This document shows, piece by piece, positions 21,195 to 32,848 of a DNA stretch of 64,000 bases. Position numbers and translations under genes: made by a program. The stretch spans positions 1,488,001-1,552,000 of the forward strand of contig CM053244.1 in the NCBI GenBank assembly GCA_028583405.1, given 5' to 3'. Source of the stretch: Pogonophryne albipinna (taxonomy: Eukaryota > Chordata > Actinopteri > Perciformes > Artedidraconidae). Under the pieces are notes generated by a model. That model saw only the letters and a program-made list of their open reading frames with translations, was not told where the DNA came from and did not search any database. Positions within the stretch are counted from its first letter, which is position 1. Every line of letters starts with the position of its first letter.

Positions 21195-21848
21195 TTGGGT
21201 TTCATCCACTTGAATGTGCGCAGTCTGTTAGGTAAACTAGATTTTGTCCGCATTTGGGCGAGCTCGACTGACGCTGACGTCATTGTTTTATCAGAAACAT
21301 GGCTAAATAAATCTATTTTGGCCTCTGACATTGCCTTAAATGGTTATAATGTGTATCGTTCCGACCGGCCTAATAAAGGTGGTGGCGTTGCCATTTATGT
21401 TAAGAATAAGTTCAGTGTAACCACATTAGTTTCCAAATCTATCAGTAAGCAATTCCAATTTTTAGCCTTAAATATAGAAGTGGCAAAGGGGCAACAAGTC
21501 ATGGTGGTGGGCTGTTACAGACCCCCCTCAGCTGTCAAGGACTCCTTGTCTTTGCTAGCAAATCTTTTATCGCAGCTAGACTACAAGGAAATAGTGCTAC
21601 TTGGAGATTTTAACTGGGACTGGTTAACTGCAGTGTCAGAGGATTTTAAAAACCTTTGTATCTCTTTGAATGTTACTCAGATTGTTGACAGTCCTACTCG
21701 CCCTAACATTAAGTCCCCTAATAAATCCTTCCTAATTGATCTAATTTTAACTAATGCTCCCTATAAATACTTATCTGTGGGAGTATTTGCGAATGATGTG
21801 AGTGACCACTGTGCTGTAGCCACAATTAGGGACACTAATTATTATTAA
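21195..21848 (+). pseudogene. LINE B endonuclease domain (APE-type)
   Basis: Shows the successive APE motifs 'HLNVRSLLGKLDF', 'VIVLSETWLN' with the catalytic Glu, 'GGVAIYVKNKF', 'LLGDFNWDW', 'DSPTRPN..S' and 'DVSDHCAVATI' with the terminal Asp-His. The enzyme nicks target DNA to prime reverse transcription. The frame ends at 21848 shortly after 'SDH', and the linker continues in another frame at 21868, so a small indel lies near 21845. The N-terminus of the element is largely present, with little upstream sequence. Confidence 0.8.
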
Positions 21849-21867
21849 GAGAGACATAAAACATTTT

Positions 21868-23711
21868 GTGGAGCAGGGTTTTGTACATGATCTGTTTGGG
21901 TTTGATTGGGGAAAAATCGATCTGTGTGCTGATGTAGAAACTGCATGGTCAGTTACCACAGAAAACCTAAATAATCCTAGGAAATGTTGGAAAGCCATAA
22001 AATCGATATCCACCAGTGAGATCCGTAATGAGCTACCTCCGTGCCTTACCACAGCATCTGGCACTATATTGGACAAGACCACTATGCTAAATTGCTTTAA
22101 TGAGCATGTTGTGTCCTGCGGTTCTATGTTTGATTCTGTGACTAACTCTGCTGCTGTGAACACCCCAATCCGTGACTCTGAACAATGTGGTCTGGAAAAC
22201 CCTTTCAGTTTTACTCCTTTTACTGTCAATGTTGTTCATGAAGCCTTAACCAAGCTAGATCCTAAGAAACCGGCCGGCCCGGACAACGTAGAACCTGTCT
22301 TTTTAAAGATAGCTGCAGATTGTATTGCTCCACCTCTTACTTCTCTTTTTAACCTCTCCGTCAGCACAAATGCAATTCCAAAAGTATGGAAGTCAGCTTA
22401 TGTCTTGCCTTTGCTAAAAGGAGGGGAGGCAACTATTTTAACTAACTATAGGCCAATCTCAAAATTGTCAGTTCTGGCGAAGGTGCTCGAACGCCGAGTG
22501 AGTGAACAGGTAAAGGAGTTTTTATGTAACAATGATATCCTGTCTAAACATCAGTCAGGCTTCAGAAAGAAACATAGCACCATCACTGCGACAATGAAAG
22601 TGGTGAATGATGTGGCGAGTATTTTAGATAATAAGCAGAGTTGTGCAGCTCTATTTATTGACCTTTCCAAAGCGTTTGACACCGTTGATCATCGCATTTT
22701 GAAGCAGAGGCTACTCAGTATTGGCATATCCAGCCATGCAGTGGGGTGGTTTGTGAACTCCCTCTCTGAAAGGTCCCAATGTGTTCATTTTGATGGGCTG
22801 TCTTCTGAGTGGTTAAACATTGCTAATGGTGTTCCTCAAGGTTCTGTTTTAGGTCCACTTTTATTCTCTATATATATCAACAGTTTAGGTGAAAATGTGG
22901 ATGAAGCTACTTTACATTTTTATGTGGATGATACCGTGATGTACTGTGCAGGTCCCTCCATTAAGGAGGCTGGTGTTAAATTACAGGCTGTTTTTAACAT
23001 TATTCAGACTCAGCTCGCTGAGCATAAGCTTCTTTTAAATGTTGATAAAACCAAGGTAATGCTCTTTTCTAAAGCTAAAAAGACTACAGACACTGCTTTG
23101 GATATTGTTACTATGCAAGGACAAGTACTCAAAGTGGTTACCTGTTATAAATACCTAGGTATCTGGCTTGATGATTATCTTACTTTTAAACTTCAGGTCA
23201 TTAATCTGCTTAAAAAGCTGAGGGTTAGACTAGGTTTCTTTTTCAGAAACAAGTCCTGTTTCTCATTTGAAGCCAGGAAAAGGCTCGTCACTGTGGAAAA
23301 GTTAGATGCCGCCTATCACAGTGCTCTGAGATTTGTAACTGTAAAGCACTTACTCATCACTGTACCCTGTATGCCAAGGCAGGTCTGCCTTTACTAACTG
23401 TACGGAGGCTCAGTCATTGGTACATGTTCATTTATAAAGCCATGTTGGGTAAACTACCTTTTTATATCTGCTCTCTGATCTCTCGACGAATTGAAAGTAC
23501 TTATTGCCTGAGATCTCATGATGTTGTTTTATTAAATGTGCCAAGTGCTAGGACTGTCTTACGGAAGAAAGCTTTTAGTTGTGCAGCTCCACTAACTTGG
23601 AACAGTCTGCAAACATGTTTAAAACTGAGCACTTTGGTTCCCCTGCATCATTTTAAAACTCGGCTGGGTGACATGCTGTTTGATACTCATGGTACCTGTC
23701 ACTGTAAATAG
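21868..23711 (+). pseudogene. LINE B reverse transcriptase domain
   Basis: Begins 'EQGFVHDLFGFDWGKIDL', then jumps from 'VETAW' to 'ENLNNPRKCWKAIKSI', a deletion of roughly 90 residues relative to its LINE C relative. The RT core is clear: 'KPAGPDNVEPVFLKIAAD', 'LTNYRPISKLSVLAKVLE', 'FIDLSKAFDTVDH', 'GVPQGSVLGPLLFSIYI' and the catalytic 'FYVDDTVMYC', with Val replacing the usual Ala of YADD. The frame breaks near 23310 and continues at 23424-23711 with the family C-terminal segment ('AAPLTWNSLQTC'). Not functional. Confidence 0.82.
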
Positions 23712-23892
23712 AGTTTGTAAACTGTACCCTGTACATTATGTTGTATGTCATCCTTATTGTTGTTCTGTTGTTTTTATGTTACATGTGTAACTAATGTCCT
23801 GCAGGTCACCTTTGAAAAAGAGATCTTTTGATCTCAAGGGGCTTTCACCTTGTTAAATAAAGGCTACAAACAAACAAACAAACAAACATGAA

Positions 23893-23955
23893 GAACATTT
23901 TCTTTTGATATGGTTTCAGTCTGCAGCATCTCCTTTATATTAGGGTGTTCATATA
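23893..23955 (-). pseudogene. CACTA/EnSpm-like gene, 21-codon bridge piece
   Basis: The 63 bp between the 3' ends of LINE B and LINE C are open on the minus strand and read EHPNIKEMLQTET, then ISKENVLH. The last codons join in frame with 'HFCDGDFF' of the central piece when LINE B is removed. It is therefore a sliver of the same host gene stranded between two head-on LINE tails. Confidence 0.6.
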
Positions 23956-23956
23956 T

Positions 23957-26170
23957 ATCCTTTATTTAACCAGGTAAAAGACTCATTGAGATTAAAATCT
24001 CTTTTCCAAGAGCGACCTGGCCAAGAAGGGCAGCATGTACAAAGTTACAACAGATAAAACACAGACATGACAGGCAGACAAATACAGCTGTAAAACACAA
24101 ATACAATGGCACATTAGCCAGTCAATATGCGAAGTAAAACAAACTATTAAAATCATTCAAAACTGGCCAAATTTGAAACGATTTTAGGATATACGAGCAC
24201 TCACATCTACGAATGGTGTCGTGTTCTCTGTCCTTTAAGATGGACCTGAATTCCCCCATAGTGATTAAATCTGAGAGTTTCAGCTCCTTCTGTACATTGT
24301 TCCAAGCTGTGGGGGCAGCATATCTAAAAGCTGTTTTACCCAGTTGTGTTCTCACTGTAGGAACCAGCATCTGAATAAAATCTTGGGAGCGCAGGCCATA
24401 TAGACTTTCTCTTTGACACATATACTGTATGTGCAAATGTAGGAGGGAACCAACCCAAGCAGAGATTTATAAATAAAACCCAACCAATGGGAAAGTCTGC
24501 GAGCAGACAAAGATGGCCAATTAGCAGCAGCATATAAAGTGCAATGGTGTACTCGATATCCACATCCAGTGATAAATCGTAAGGCACAATGGTACACAGT
24601 ATCCAAGCTCTTTAGGCATTGATCAGAGGCATTCATGTATAGCAGGTCACCATAATCTAATACAGGTAAAAACGTTGCAGATATCAAATGTTTCCTTGTC
24701 TGAAAAGAGAAACAGGATTTATTCCTGTAAAAGAAACCTAATTTTATTTTTAGCTTTGAAACAACATTTTCCGTCTGTAACTTGAAAGACAAGTTCTGTT
24801 CAATAAGAAATCCCAGATATTTGTAAGTAGTGACCCTCTCAATGTCAGTCCCTTGTGCAGCACAAATCTTGGGTAGAATGGATGGTAACTTTTTGCCATT
24901 CGAAAATATCATCACTTTGGATTTTTCAGCATTTAATACCAACTTTAGTTGATATAAATGGGTTTGTATGACATCAAAGGCAGACTGGTGGAAATCTAGA
25001 CTTTGCTCTATAGAAGCGGAGGAACAATAAATAACAGTGTCATCTGCATAAAAATGGTAAGAAGCATTTGCTAAATTATTACATAGATTATTTACATATA
25101 TGGTAAAAAGAATGGGTCTATCGGGAGGAAGGAAGAAAAGGACCCAGAAAATTGGACGCATTGGGTTCTCGCTGATAAATAATTTAAAAACCAACCTACA
25201 GTATGCCTAGATAAGCCGATACTGTGAAGTCTTTCCGTCAGGATGATATGATCAACTGTGTCAAATGCCTTTGACAAATCAATAAATAGAGCTGCACAAT
25301 ACTTTTTACAGTCCAATGCCTCAATTATGTTGTTCACCACTTTAATAGCAGCAGTTGTTGTGCTGTGTTGTTTTCTAAAACCGGATTGGTGTTCTGACAA
25401 AATATCATTTGTGTCCAAGAATAATTTAAGTTGTTCACTGAGAAGCTTTTTCGAGGACCTTCGCTACAACACATAATTTTGAAATTGGCCTATAATTATT
25501 AACAGATGAGGGATCCCCTCCTTTCAGTAAAGGAAGAACATATGCAGATTTCCATATGTTAGGAATCTCTTTGTTGGAAAGAGTTAAATTAAAAAGATAA
25601 GTAAGCGGCTCAGCTATAAAGTCTGCTGCTAATTTAAGAAAATGAGGAAGAAGTTTGTCTGGACCTGCCGATTTGTGTGGATCCAGATTCTGCAATGCTT
25701 TATGGACCTCTATCACCTCGATAAAAGTAAAATTGAATGGCTGAGCCATGGGATGGGATGAAGGTGGTGAGGAATCAATGTTCTGTCCAGGGCCCGAATG
25801 TAGGGACTCAAACAAAGAACCAGATGAAATAAAATGTTCATTAAAGCAGTTGAGAATGGCCGATTTGTCAGTGAGGGTTTGCGAGTCTGTAACAATGCAG
25901 GCTGGTAATTCATTTTTAGTTTCTGTTCCAAATGTGTTTTTTATTACCTTCCAAAATTTCTTTGGATCATTTAAGTTACTAGTAGTATTAGAAATGTAGT
26001 ACTCAGATTTAGCCTTTTTAACTAGGAAGGTGAAATGATTTTGGAGCTGTCTAAAAACAATCCAATCCACTTGGGATTTCGATTTTCTGGCCCTTGACCA
26101 GGCAATATCCCTTTCTTTTAGAATGCTGGCCAGTTGAGGACTAGATTTTTTTAGCCCTTTCACCCTAAAT
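23957..26170 (-). pseudogene. LINE C, RT portion (same subfamily as LINE B)
   Basis: Minus-strand non-LTR element. Reading leftward: 'KKSSPQLASILKERD', 'SAGPDKLLPHFLKLAAD', 'VNNYRPISKLCVVAKVLE', 'LFIDLSKAFDTVDH', catalytic 'FYADDTVIYC', 'ATTYKYLGFL'-type thumb motif region, and the C-terminal 'AAPTAWNNVQKELKLSD'. Frame breaks lie near 25440, 25150 (where the PQGS box is lost) and 24400. The 3' tail at 23957-24010 is the family's TTTATTTAACCAGGTAAAAG block in antisense. Its 5' part lies at 31800-32185, displaced by the nested L1. Confidence 0.82.
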
Positions 26171-26183
26171 TTGCGGAAAGGAG
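26171..26183. repeat. 13-bp target-site duplication of the L1, left copy
   Basis: TTGCGGAAAGGAG, identical to 31787-31799. It directly precedes the L1 5' end ACTTCCGGTGGGG. Confidence 0.9.
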
Positions 26184-26299
26184 ACTTCCGGTGGGGACCG
26201 AACCCAAGATGGCAGCATAAACGACCAGCTCCCGATCAACACTCGATGAAAACCCCAAAATACGAAGATTAGAAATAAATAAACACCAGTTAAACAGAA

Positions 26300-27304
26300 A
26301 TGAAAAGGGGAGGAAGACAACGGAGACCAAAAAGTGTAAGAAACTCAGCAATTCAACCTGAAAATACAGACGGAGAAGACATGACGGACACAGAGGGTAG
26401 CGTCGATGTCGAGCACATGGAGACTGAGGCAATGGGTGTACTGCGTACAGGTCTAAAATATATTGCAAAGGAAATTCAGAACTTTAAAACTGAGTTGAAA
26501 TCACAGTTTGTGTCCTTTAAAGAAGAAATTAAAAAAGAAATGAGGGAGGAACTTGAAGACTTTAAAAAAGGCATTAACCAAAAGCTAACTGAAACAACGA
26601 AGGAGCTAGCATCACAAGCCACGAGGATTAAGCTAGCCGAACAGAGAGTTAGCGAGATAGAAGATTGGGACATGGATGTAAAAGAGGCTCTTACCCAAGC
26701 GCTGAAACAGCAGAGAGTACTGCAAAACAGGCTGACTGACCAAGAGGGAAGAAACCGACGGAACAACATCCGTATCTTTGGCCTGACAGAGGGAGCGGAG
26801 GGCACCTCCACCACGCAGTTTATCGAGCGGCTCCTGACAACCGAGCTCTCCTTGCCGGCTGAAAGTGACCTGCAAATTCAGCAGGCGCACCAATCCCTTA
26901 TGCCGAGACCGGCCTCCGACAGACCGCTAAGATCCATCGTGGTGAACTTTCTCCAGTACACAACTAAGGAGATGGTTCTTAAGGAAGCCTGGAAAAAAAG
27001 AATCAAATTCCAGGATCGGGCGCTGTTTTTCGACCATGATTATGCCACGGAAATACTCCAGAAAAGAAAGGAGTACATCACCATAAAAAAAGCCTTAAAG
27101 GAGAGAGGAATCCGTTTCCAGACACCCTTATCTAGATTTAAAAATCCACTGGGAATCCGGCCCGAGGACGTACGAGAGCGCACAAGAGGCTGCAGACGAG
27201 CTGAACAGGAGGGGCATTCAGATAGAGACTTCCCGGGGCAGCGCGCCGGGGATAGAGGAGCGACTGCAGAAAACACTGCTGTGGCAGCGGGTTGGAAACT
27301 CTGA
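26300..27304 (+). pseudogene. L1 ORF1 protein (nucleic-acid chaperone), C-terminus frameshifted
   Basis: A 334-codon frame. A basic N-terminus (MKRGGRQRRPKSV) is followed by an acidic stretch and a heptad-rich coiled coil (about residues 50-150, e.g. 'EEIKKEMREELEDFKKGI'). The RRM start is 'GRNRRNNIRIFGL', and the C-terminal domain has 'LRSIVVNFLQYTTKE' and 'RIKFQDRALFFDHDYA'. ORF1p trimers package L1 RNA. After about 27150 the residues lose family character, while the neighbouring frame stays open to a TAA near 27353, so one small indel has replaced the last part. Gap to ORF2 is about 430 bp. Confidence 0.85.
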
Positions 27305-27781
27305 GGACACGGCCGTGCGAGCTAAACAAAGGTTACAAGGGTTTCAGAGGAAATAACGGACATGTATATGAGTACATCCAAAAGGACAAAAGTGCTGATT
27401 TTCACTACAGGTGATTAACACCAGACACACCCTAATTTAATCCCTAAATGATAAGGTCTTCTTAACTGTTACTGATCGGAAGCTACATCTATATGTTCTG
27501 TTATGAAGTTGTTGTGTAAGAGTTACTGGATGAATAGACCAGACCTTACTAGGAAGGGGCCCCCATGCTCTATGGGACATTCCCCTCAACCCACGAGTGC
27601 AACGTGGCAGGCGAACGCCTTTTTTTTTGGAAGTTCAAATTCGACTATTCTGTTGTTTTTTGTTTTTTGTTTTTTTTCATTTCATTGTTTTTGTTGAGCT
27701 GCACAGTGTTCTCAGAGCAGCTACTAGTAGTCATGGTTACGATATGTCATACAAGAGAGTATACTACCCCACACAAATATT

Positions 27782-30700
27782 ATGAGTAATAATATCTCAC
27801 TGGTGTCAATGAATGTAAACGGGCTGAACAACCCAATTAAAAGAAACAAGGTCAGTCTGAAAATGAGGAAAGTAGAGGCCCAAATTATCTTTTTACAGGA
27901 AACACACCTATCTCTGGAAGAACACGAGAAACTAAAGACATTTGGCTATAGGAACACATTCCATAGTACATACAGACAGAGTCGCAAGAAGGAGTAGCGA
28001 TATTAATACAAAACTCAACTAATTTTGAATGCCTGAAGGAAATTAAAGACAAAGAGGGACGTTACATTATTGTGCAAGGAAAGTTAGAAAATGAAATGGT
28101 CACGTTAATCAATGTATACGCTCCTCCAGAGAGTACCAAACATTTCTATGAATCCCTATTCTCAACTATAGCTTCAGAATCAGAAGGCACTGTAATATGT
28201 GCAGGTGATTTTAATGTGATACTGGATCATAAAATAGACACAACAAGCACAAAAAGAAATAAGAATCATATAGCTAAATTCATTAACACATTTTTGAAGG
28301 AACAGGGGATGGTTGATGTATGGAGAGAACTGCATCCGATGGAAAAGATTATACACACTACTCCAGCACACACAAAACTCACTCTAGAATTGAGTATGTA
28401 TTAATGAATAACTGGGATCTACATAAGGTTAAAGACTGTACAATTGGGGTGGCTGATATTTCAGATCACAATGCAATTCACCTGAATGTACACTTGAATA
28501 GCAAACAGAGAAACACTACCTGGAGATTAAATGTAGGCATAATGAACAACAAATCAATAACCGAACAGATAAGAATGGAAATTAAAAGATGTATAGAGGA
28601 AAATCATACTGAAGACATTTGCCCGACCATTCTATGGGACACCGTAAAGGCCGTAATGCGTGGAAAATTAATATCTATCACCGCACAACAAAAGAAACTC
28701 AAAAGAACCACTTATCTTAATTTGGTTGAAAAATTAAAAAACCTTGGAATAAAATATCAAACTTCTCACAAGACTCTACTGCTTCAGGAAATAAAGAACA
28801 TTAAAGGGGAAATAGACACAATCCTGAGAGGAGAAGTAGAGAAAAAACTCAGATTTGTAAAGCAGGACTACTACGAGGCGGGCCCAAAGGCTACTAGGCT
28901 ACTGGCAAGGCGACTTCGGAAACAACAGACTATCAATACAATACACAAAATCAGAGATCCTTGCTCAGGACTACTGAGGCATGATGCTATGGAAATAGAA
29001 AACATATTCAAAGATTACTATGAAAATCTATATGCTCAACCTCCCTCATCTAATGACGAAGCAAAGAAACAATTTCTTAACTCTCTTGATTTACCAACTA
29101 TTGGAGAGATTCAAAACAACAATCTCACAACCCCTATAACACCAGAAGAAGTAGCCAAAGCCATATCCAGACTTAAGGCTAATAAATCCCCTGGAAGCGA
29201 TGGTTTCCCGTCAGAGTGGTACCGATCCTTTAAAGAAGAACTCATTCCCGTTATCACGTCGTCTTTTAACTGGACTCTTAGAGAGGGGCGGTTGCCACCC
29301 TCGTAGAAGGAGGCCATGATCTCTGTTATTCCCAAAGAGGGGAAAGACACAGAATACTGTAGCAACTTCAGACCCATATCTGTTCTCAATGTGGACTACA
29401 AGATTTATACATCTATTATAGCGAAGAGATATGAGACATTTATGACTGATTTAATAGATGAAGATCAAACTGGTTTTATTGTGGGCCGTCAAACACAAGA
29501 CAACATTAGGAGGACTCTGCAAATTATGAACTCAATACAAACAAAAAAAACAAGTGCTCTTTTGGTAAGTCTAGATGCTGAAAAGGCTTTTGATAGCGTG
29601 AACTGGAACTTTCTCTATCTAGTACTAGAGCGCTTTGGATTAAATAAGGCCTCAATTAAATGCATTGAAACTATCTATCAAAATCCCACAGCTAGAATAA
29701 AAATGAATGGTAGTCTAACAGAAGGAATAGTATTAAAAAGAGGCACCCGTCAGGGATGTTGTTTGTCCCCACTCCTCTTCGCTCTATACATTGAACCTCT
29801 AGCACAGGCTGTACGGCAAAGTGAAGAGCTGCAGGGTTAGGATTAAAGGACAGGAACACACAGTGAGTCTATTTGCGGATGATACTATAATATATCTCGA
29901 AAACCCCAATAGCAGCTTTATCCAACTGATGAACCTTATTAAAATATATGGTGACCATTCAGGATACAAGGTGAATATTAATAAAACACAGATTTGGGCC
30001 TTTAACTATACCCCCCCCCCACTCAAGAAATTAAGAGCAACTTCCAATTAAAATGGGACTCGAAATCTATAAATGATCTTGGGGTGACGCTAACAAAACA
30101 ACTGACTCATCTCTACAAAATAAATGATGACAAGATCCACTCACAGATCGGAAAAGACATTAAGAGATGGACAACCTTGACACTAGACCTAAGCTCAAGA
30201 ATTGAAGTAATTAAAATTAACATATTCCCTAGACTGCTATATTTCTTCAACTCACTTCCAATTAAAATTCCCAAAGAAAAGTTTCAAATTTGGGATAAGA
30301 TGATCTCTAGATTTATATGGAATGGTAAGAAACCGCAAATTACATTTTGTACATTACAATTGGCCAAGGAAAAGGGGGGTATGGCACTACCAAATCTGAA
30401 AGACTACTATTATGCAGCACAACTAGGTTCAGTAATGAAGTGGTGTGATAAGGACTATAGTGCAAAGTGGAAAGACATTGAGATGAAGGTTTCCGGCATC
30501 CCAATCCAGTCTCTAATTGGTAATGTCGAAACATTTAAGGCACTACAACAGGACTCAATTGATCCAATAAGTCTCCATACTCTGAATACTTGGTTTGACT
30601 TAATTAAACAGGACAAACTAGAAAGGGAAGTAAACATATTGAGCTGGTTTGCCTATGACAATAGGTTTAAACCAAACCTAGGTGATCAAAACTTTAAAAA

Positions 30701-31550
30701 GTGGGAGACAAAAGGGATCACAGCGATGTGTACAGTAACAAAAAACGGAAGTATGATGAGTTTTGTGGATTTGAAAGATAAATACGGATTGGAAAATAGT
30801 GACTTTTTTAGATATCTACAATTGAGAGACTATTTTATAAAGGAAATACAAACAAAATCCTCAAACGGAGTTATTGATATATTGATACGGACATACAATC
30901 AGACCAGACTCAAGGCAACTTCAGCTCTACACAAAAACATAAGAGATAGTAGGGCTACTTCTACTGTTTACATCAAGGAACAATGGGAAAAGGAACTTAG
31001 CATTGAAATTACAACAGAGGAATGGCTCAACATGTGCCAATCGCTACAAACCACCACAAGCTCAAGGACTTGGAGAGAGTTTGGGTGGAAAAACCTCACT
31101 AGATTCTTCATAACTCCTCAAATTAAGAGTAAACAAACCGGTACACAACAAACATGCTGGCGGTTATGTGGTAGTAGAGAGGCAAATCACACACACGTTT
31201 TTTGGGAATGCCATAAACTAAATACCTTTTGGGAAAATATTCATGCAACTGTTGTAGACATTCTGGGTTATTCAATACCCAAGGAATGCGCCATTTTATA
31301 CCTTGGAAACATAAATGAATGCGTGATTAGTACTGATAGATATATAACTAAGATACTGTTAACAACAAGCAAGAAAGCAATAACCAGAAATTGGTGTAAG
31401 GCTGAGCCACCTACAAAAGACCAGTGGATGGATATTATAAGAGAGGTATATATAATGGAAACAATGACTTACCAACTTAGAATGAGAGTAAATCACTTTG
31501 AGAGTAAATGGAAGAAATGGATCGTTTATGACACTGTGGAAAAAGGCTAG
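27782..31550 (+). pseudogene. L1 ORF2 (endonuclease-reverse transcriptase), multiply broken
   Basis: Endonuclease motifs: 'SMNVNGLNNPIKRNKV', 'IIFLQETHLS', 'AGDFNVILD', 'ISDHNAIHL'. RT motifs: 'SPGSDGFPSEWYRSF', '[14 protein letters not shown]', '[13 protein letters not shown]', '[19 protein letters not shown]' and catalytic 'LFADDTIIYL'. The C-terminal domain has a Cys/His knuckle in 'CWRLCGSREANHTHVFWEC'. Breaks: frame shift near 27975, another near 28360, an in-frame TAG at 29304-29306, a shift near 29820, and one in a C10 run at about 30011-30020. The remaining 488 codons from 30084 are intact to the TAG at 31550. Confidence 0.88.
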
Positions 31551-31786
31551 GACATATGCATATGCTTTTTAGGGGACTACTTAATATATCTGTGTATCAA
31601 TTGTGACCATGACTGTTGAATTTCAGTTTTTTATTTTATTCCTTTGTATTTTATTTACGATCATGTACGTATCGTTACCAACATTGTTATAAGCCAAGAA
31701 AGCCATAAGTACAATGTGATTTTTCTGTTTTGTCTCTCCTTTTTGTACAAACTTAACTCAATAAAAACTAAAGTTTGAAAAAAAAA

Positions 31787-31799
31787 TTGCGGAAAGGAG
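31787..31799. repeat. 13-bp target-site duplication of the L1, right copy
   Basis: TTGCGGAAAGGAG following the A tail. It rejoins LINE C sequence at 31800. Confidence 0.9.
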
Positions 31800-32185
31800 C
31801 ATGTTTGTTTATAATTCTAGTAAAAGCCTCATGAAAATAATCCCATGCCAGTTCAACATCACTAATGAGAGAGATCTTGTTCCAATCAAAATCCCACAGG
31901 TCATGAACAAATGCTTGCTCGCAAAAATGTTTAAAGTCACGTTTAAAAACTATTTGTGGTCTTGTTTTTGGAAGCTTAGCTTGCCTGATTGTAGCTATAG
32001 CGCAATGGTCACTCATATCATTTACAAAAATACCAATATCCAAAAACTTATGAGGCGCATTTGTTAAAAATAAGTCGATAAGAGACGATTTATCTTGGTG
32101 TTTAAGATTAGGACGAGTTGGGCTATTGATAAGTTGCGTAAGATTAAAAGAGTCACAGGTTGATTTATGAACTGTAATGTTTTCA
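31800..32185 (-). pseudogene. LINE C, endonuclease 3' part and linker
   Basis: Reading leftward from about 32185: 'CDSFNLTQLINSPTRPN', 'SLIDLFLTNAPHKFLDIG', 'DMSDHCAIATI', then the linker 'FVHDLWDFDWNKISL' and 'INKHAPFRNF'. It continues into 26170 once the L1 is removed. The element starts in mid-endonuclease, so LINE C was 5'-truncated on insertion. Upstream of 32190 the sequence reverts to the CACTA-like gene. Confidence 0.8.
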
Positions 32186-32189
32186 AAAT

Positions 32190-32770
32190 TGGTAAACAAA
32201 TGTATCAGTAACAACAACCTGTTCATAACCTCCAGTAGTCCGATTGCGCAGGGTATCAAAACATATTCCACTGGGTCTACCCTTCCCCACTTCTCTGTAA
32301 AATATTGCCTTCTCTTACTTTCTGAATTTGATACACCAAAAAGGATTTTCCATTTTTTCAGAACACTGATCGATGTTACACTCAATGTCACTTTTGAGAG
32401 GCTCCTGTAAAGATAGACACTTTTTTACCGACTATTTTGCTTGATTATGGATATCATAAACAATCTCTTCCATGGAAATGACCAAATAATTAATGGTGGT
32501 TTCACCTACACCTGCCACTTTAAGTTCAGCTACTGTTGCTGCGCAGCTGTCTACGAAACTCTTATCACGGACTGAGTCAGAAGGGGTAGTTATTGATGGC
32601 AAATCATCAAAATGACTTGCTGCCAAATCTTCAGCTGTAGAGGGGCCTTCACCAGGATCAGAACAAGGTGTGTATGTTTTATTGAGATGCTTTCTAAACC
32701 CGTAAAAAGTGCCATAAACTTGAGAACAACCAGCCTGACCGCATTTAAGAACAAAGTCCGTGGATTAGCT
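32190..32770 (-). pseudogene. CACTA/EnSpm-like gene, N-terminal piece
   Basis: From about 32770 leftward: 'FVLKCGQAGCSQVYGTFYG' and 'FRKHLNK', a C2H2-like finger (C-x4-C then H), then 'DLAASHFDDLPSIT', a stop just after 'DIHNQAK' near 32431, 'SNSESKRRQYFTEKWGRV', 'DPVEYVL', and, after a shift, 'EQVVVTDTFVYQF'. The order finger, RR.YF..K....PVE...L, then TDTF is that of the same family as 20032-21165. The next codons are in the bridge piece at 23893-23955. Upstream the sequence runs into the 31-bp minisatellite with no start codon identified. Confidence 0.58.
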
Positions 32771-32848
32771 TCAAGTGTTTTATCAGGGAATTAGAATTTG
32801 CCTGGGAGCTTTTGCAAATAAAACACAACATTTCAGTGTTAGCTCAAT

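Larger units (their letters stand above)
21166..23890 (+). mobile_element. LINE B, CR1/L2/Jockey-group non-LTR retrotransposon
   Basis: Plus-strand insertion into the CACTA-like gene with a short candidate duplication ATGAAG on both sides (ends near 21135 and 23888). It spans endonuclease, RT, a 3'-UTR with 'GAAAAAGAGATCTTTTGATC', an AATAAA-type TTAAATAAAGG signal, and a CAAA-repeat tail (23867-23887). Internal deletions and frame shifts make it inactive. It belongs to the same subfamily as LINE C. Confidence 0.8.
26184..31786 (+). mobile_element. Full-length L1-clade LINE (5.6 kb) nested in LINE C
   Basis: Complete insertion with identical 13-bp duplications. The 5' UTR begins ACTTCCGGTGGGGACC and contains AAGATGGCAGC before ORF1. 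It has two ORFs, a 3' UTR (31551-31777) ending AATAAAAACTAAAGTTTG, and a 9-base A tail. The structure is that of an L1/Tx1-type element. ORF1 and ORF2 both carry frame breaks, so the copy is inactive, yet the perfect duplication argues for recent arrival. Confidence 0.9.
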
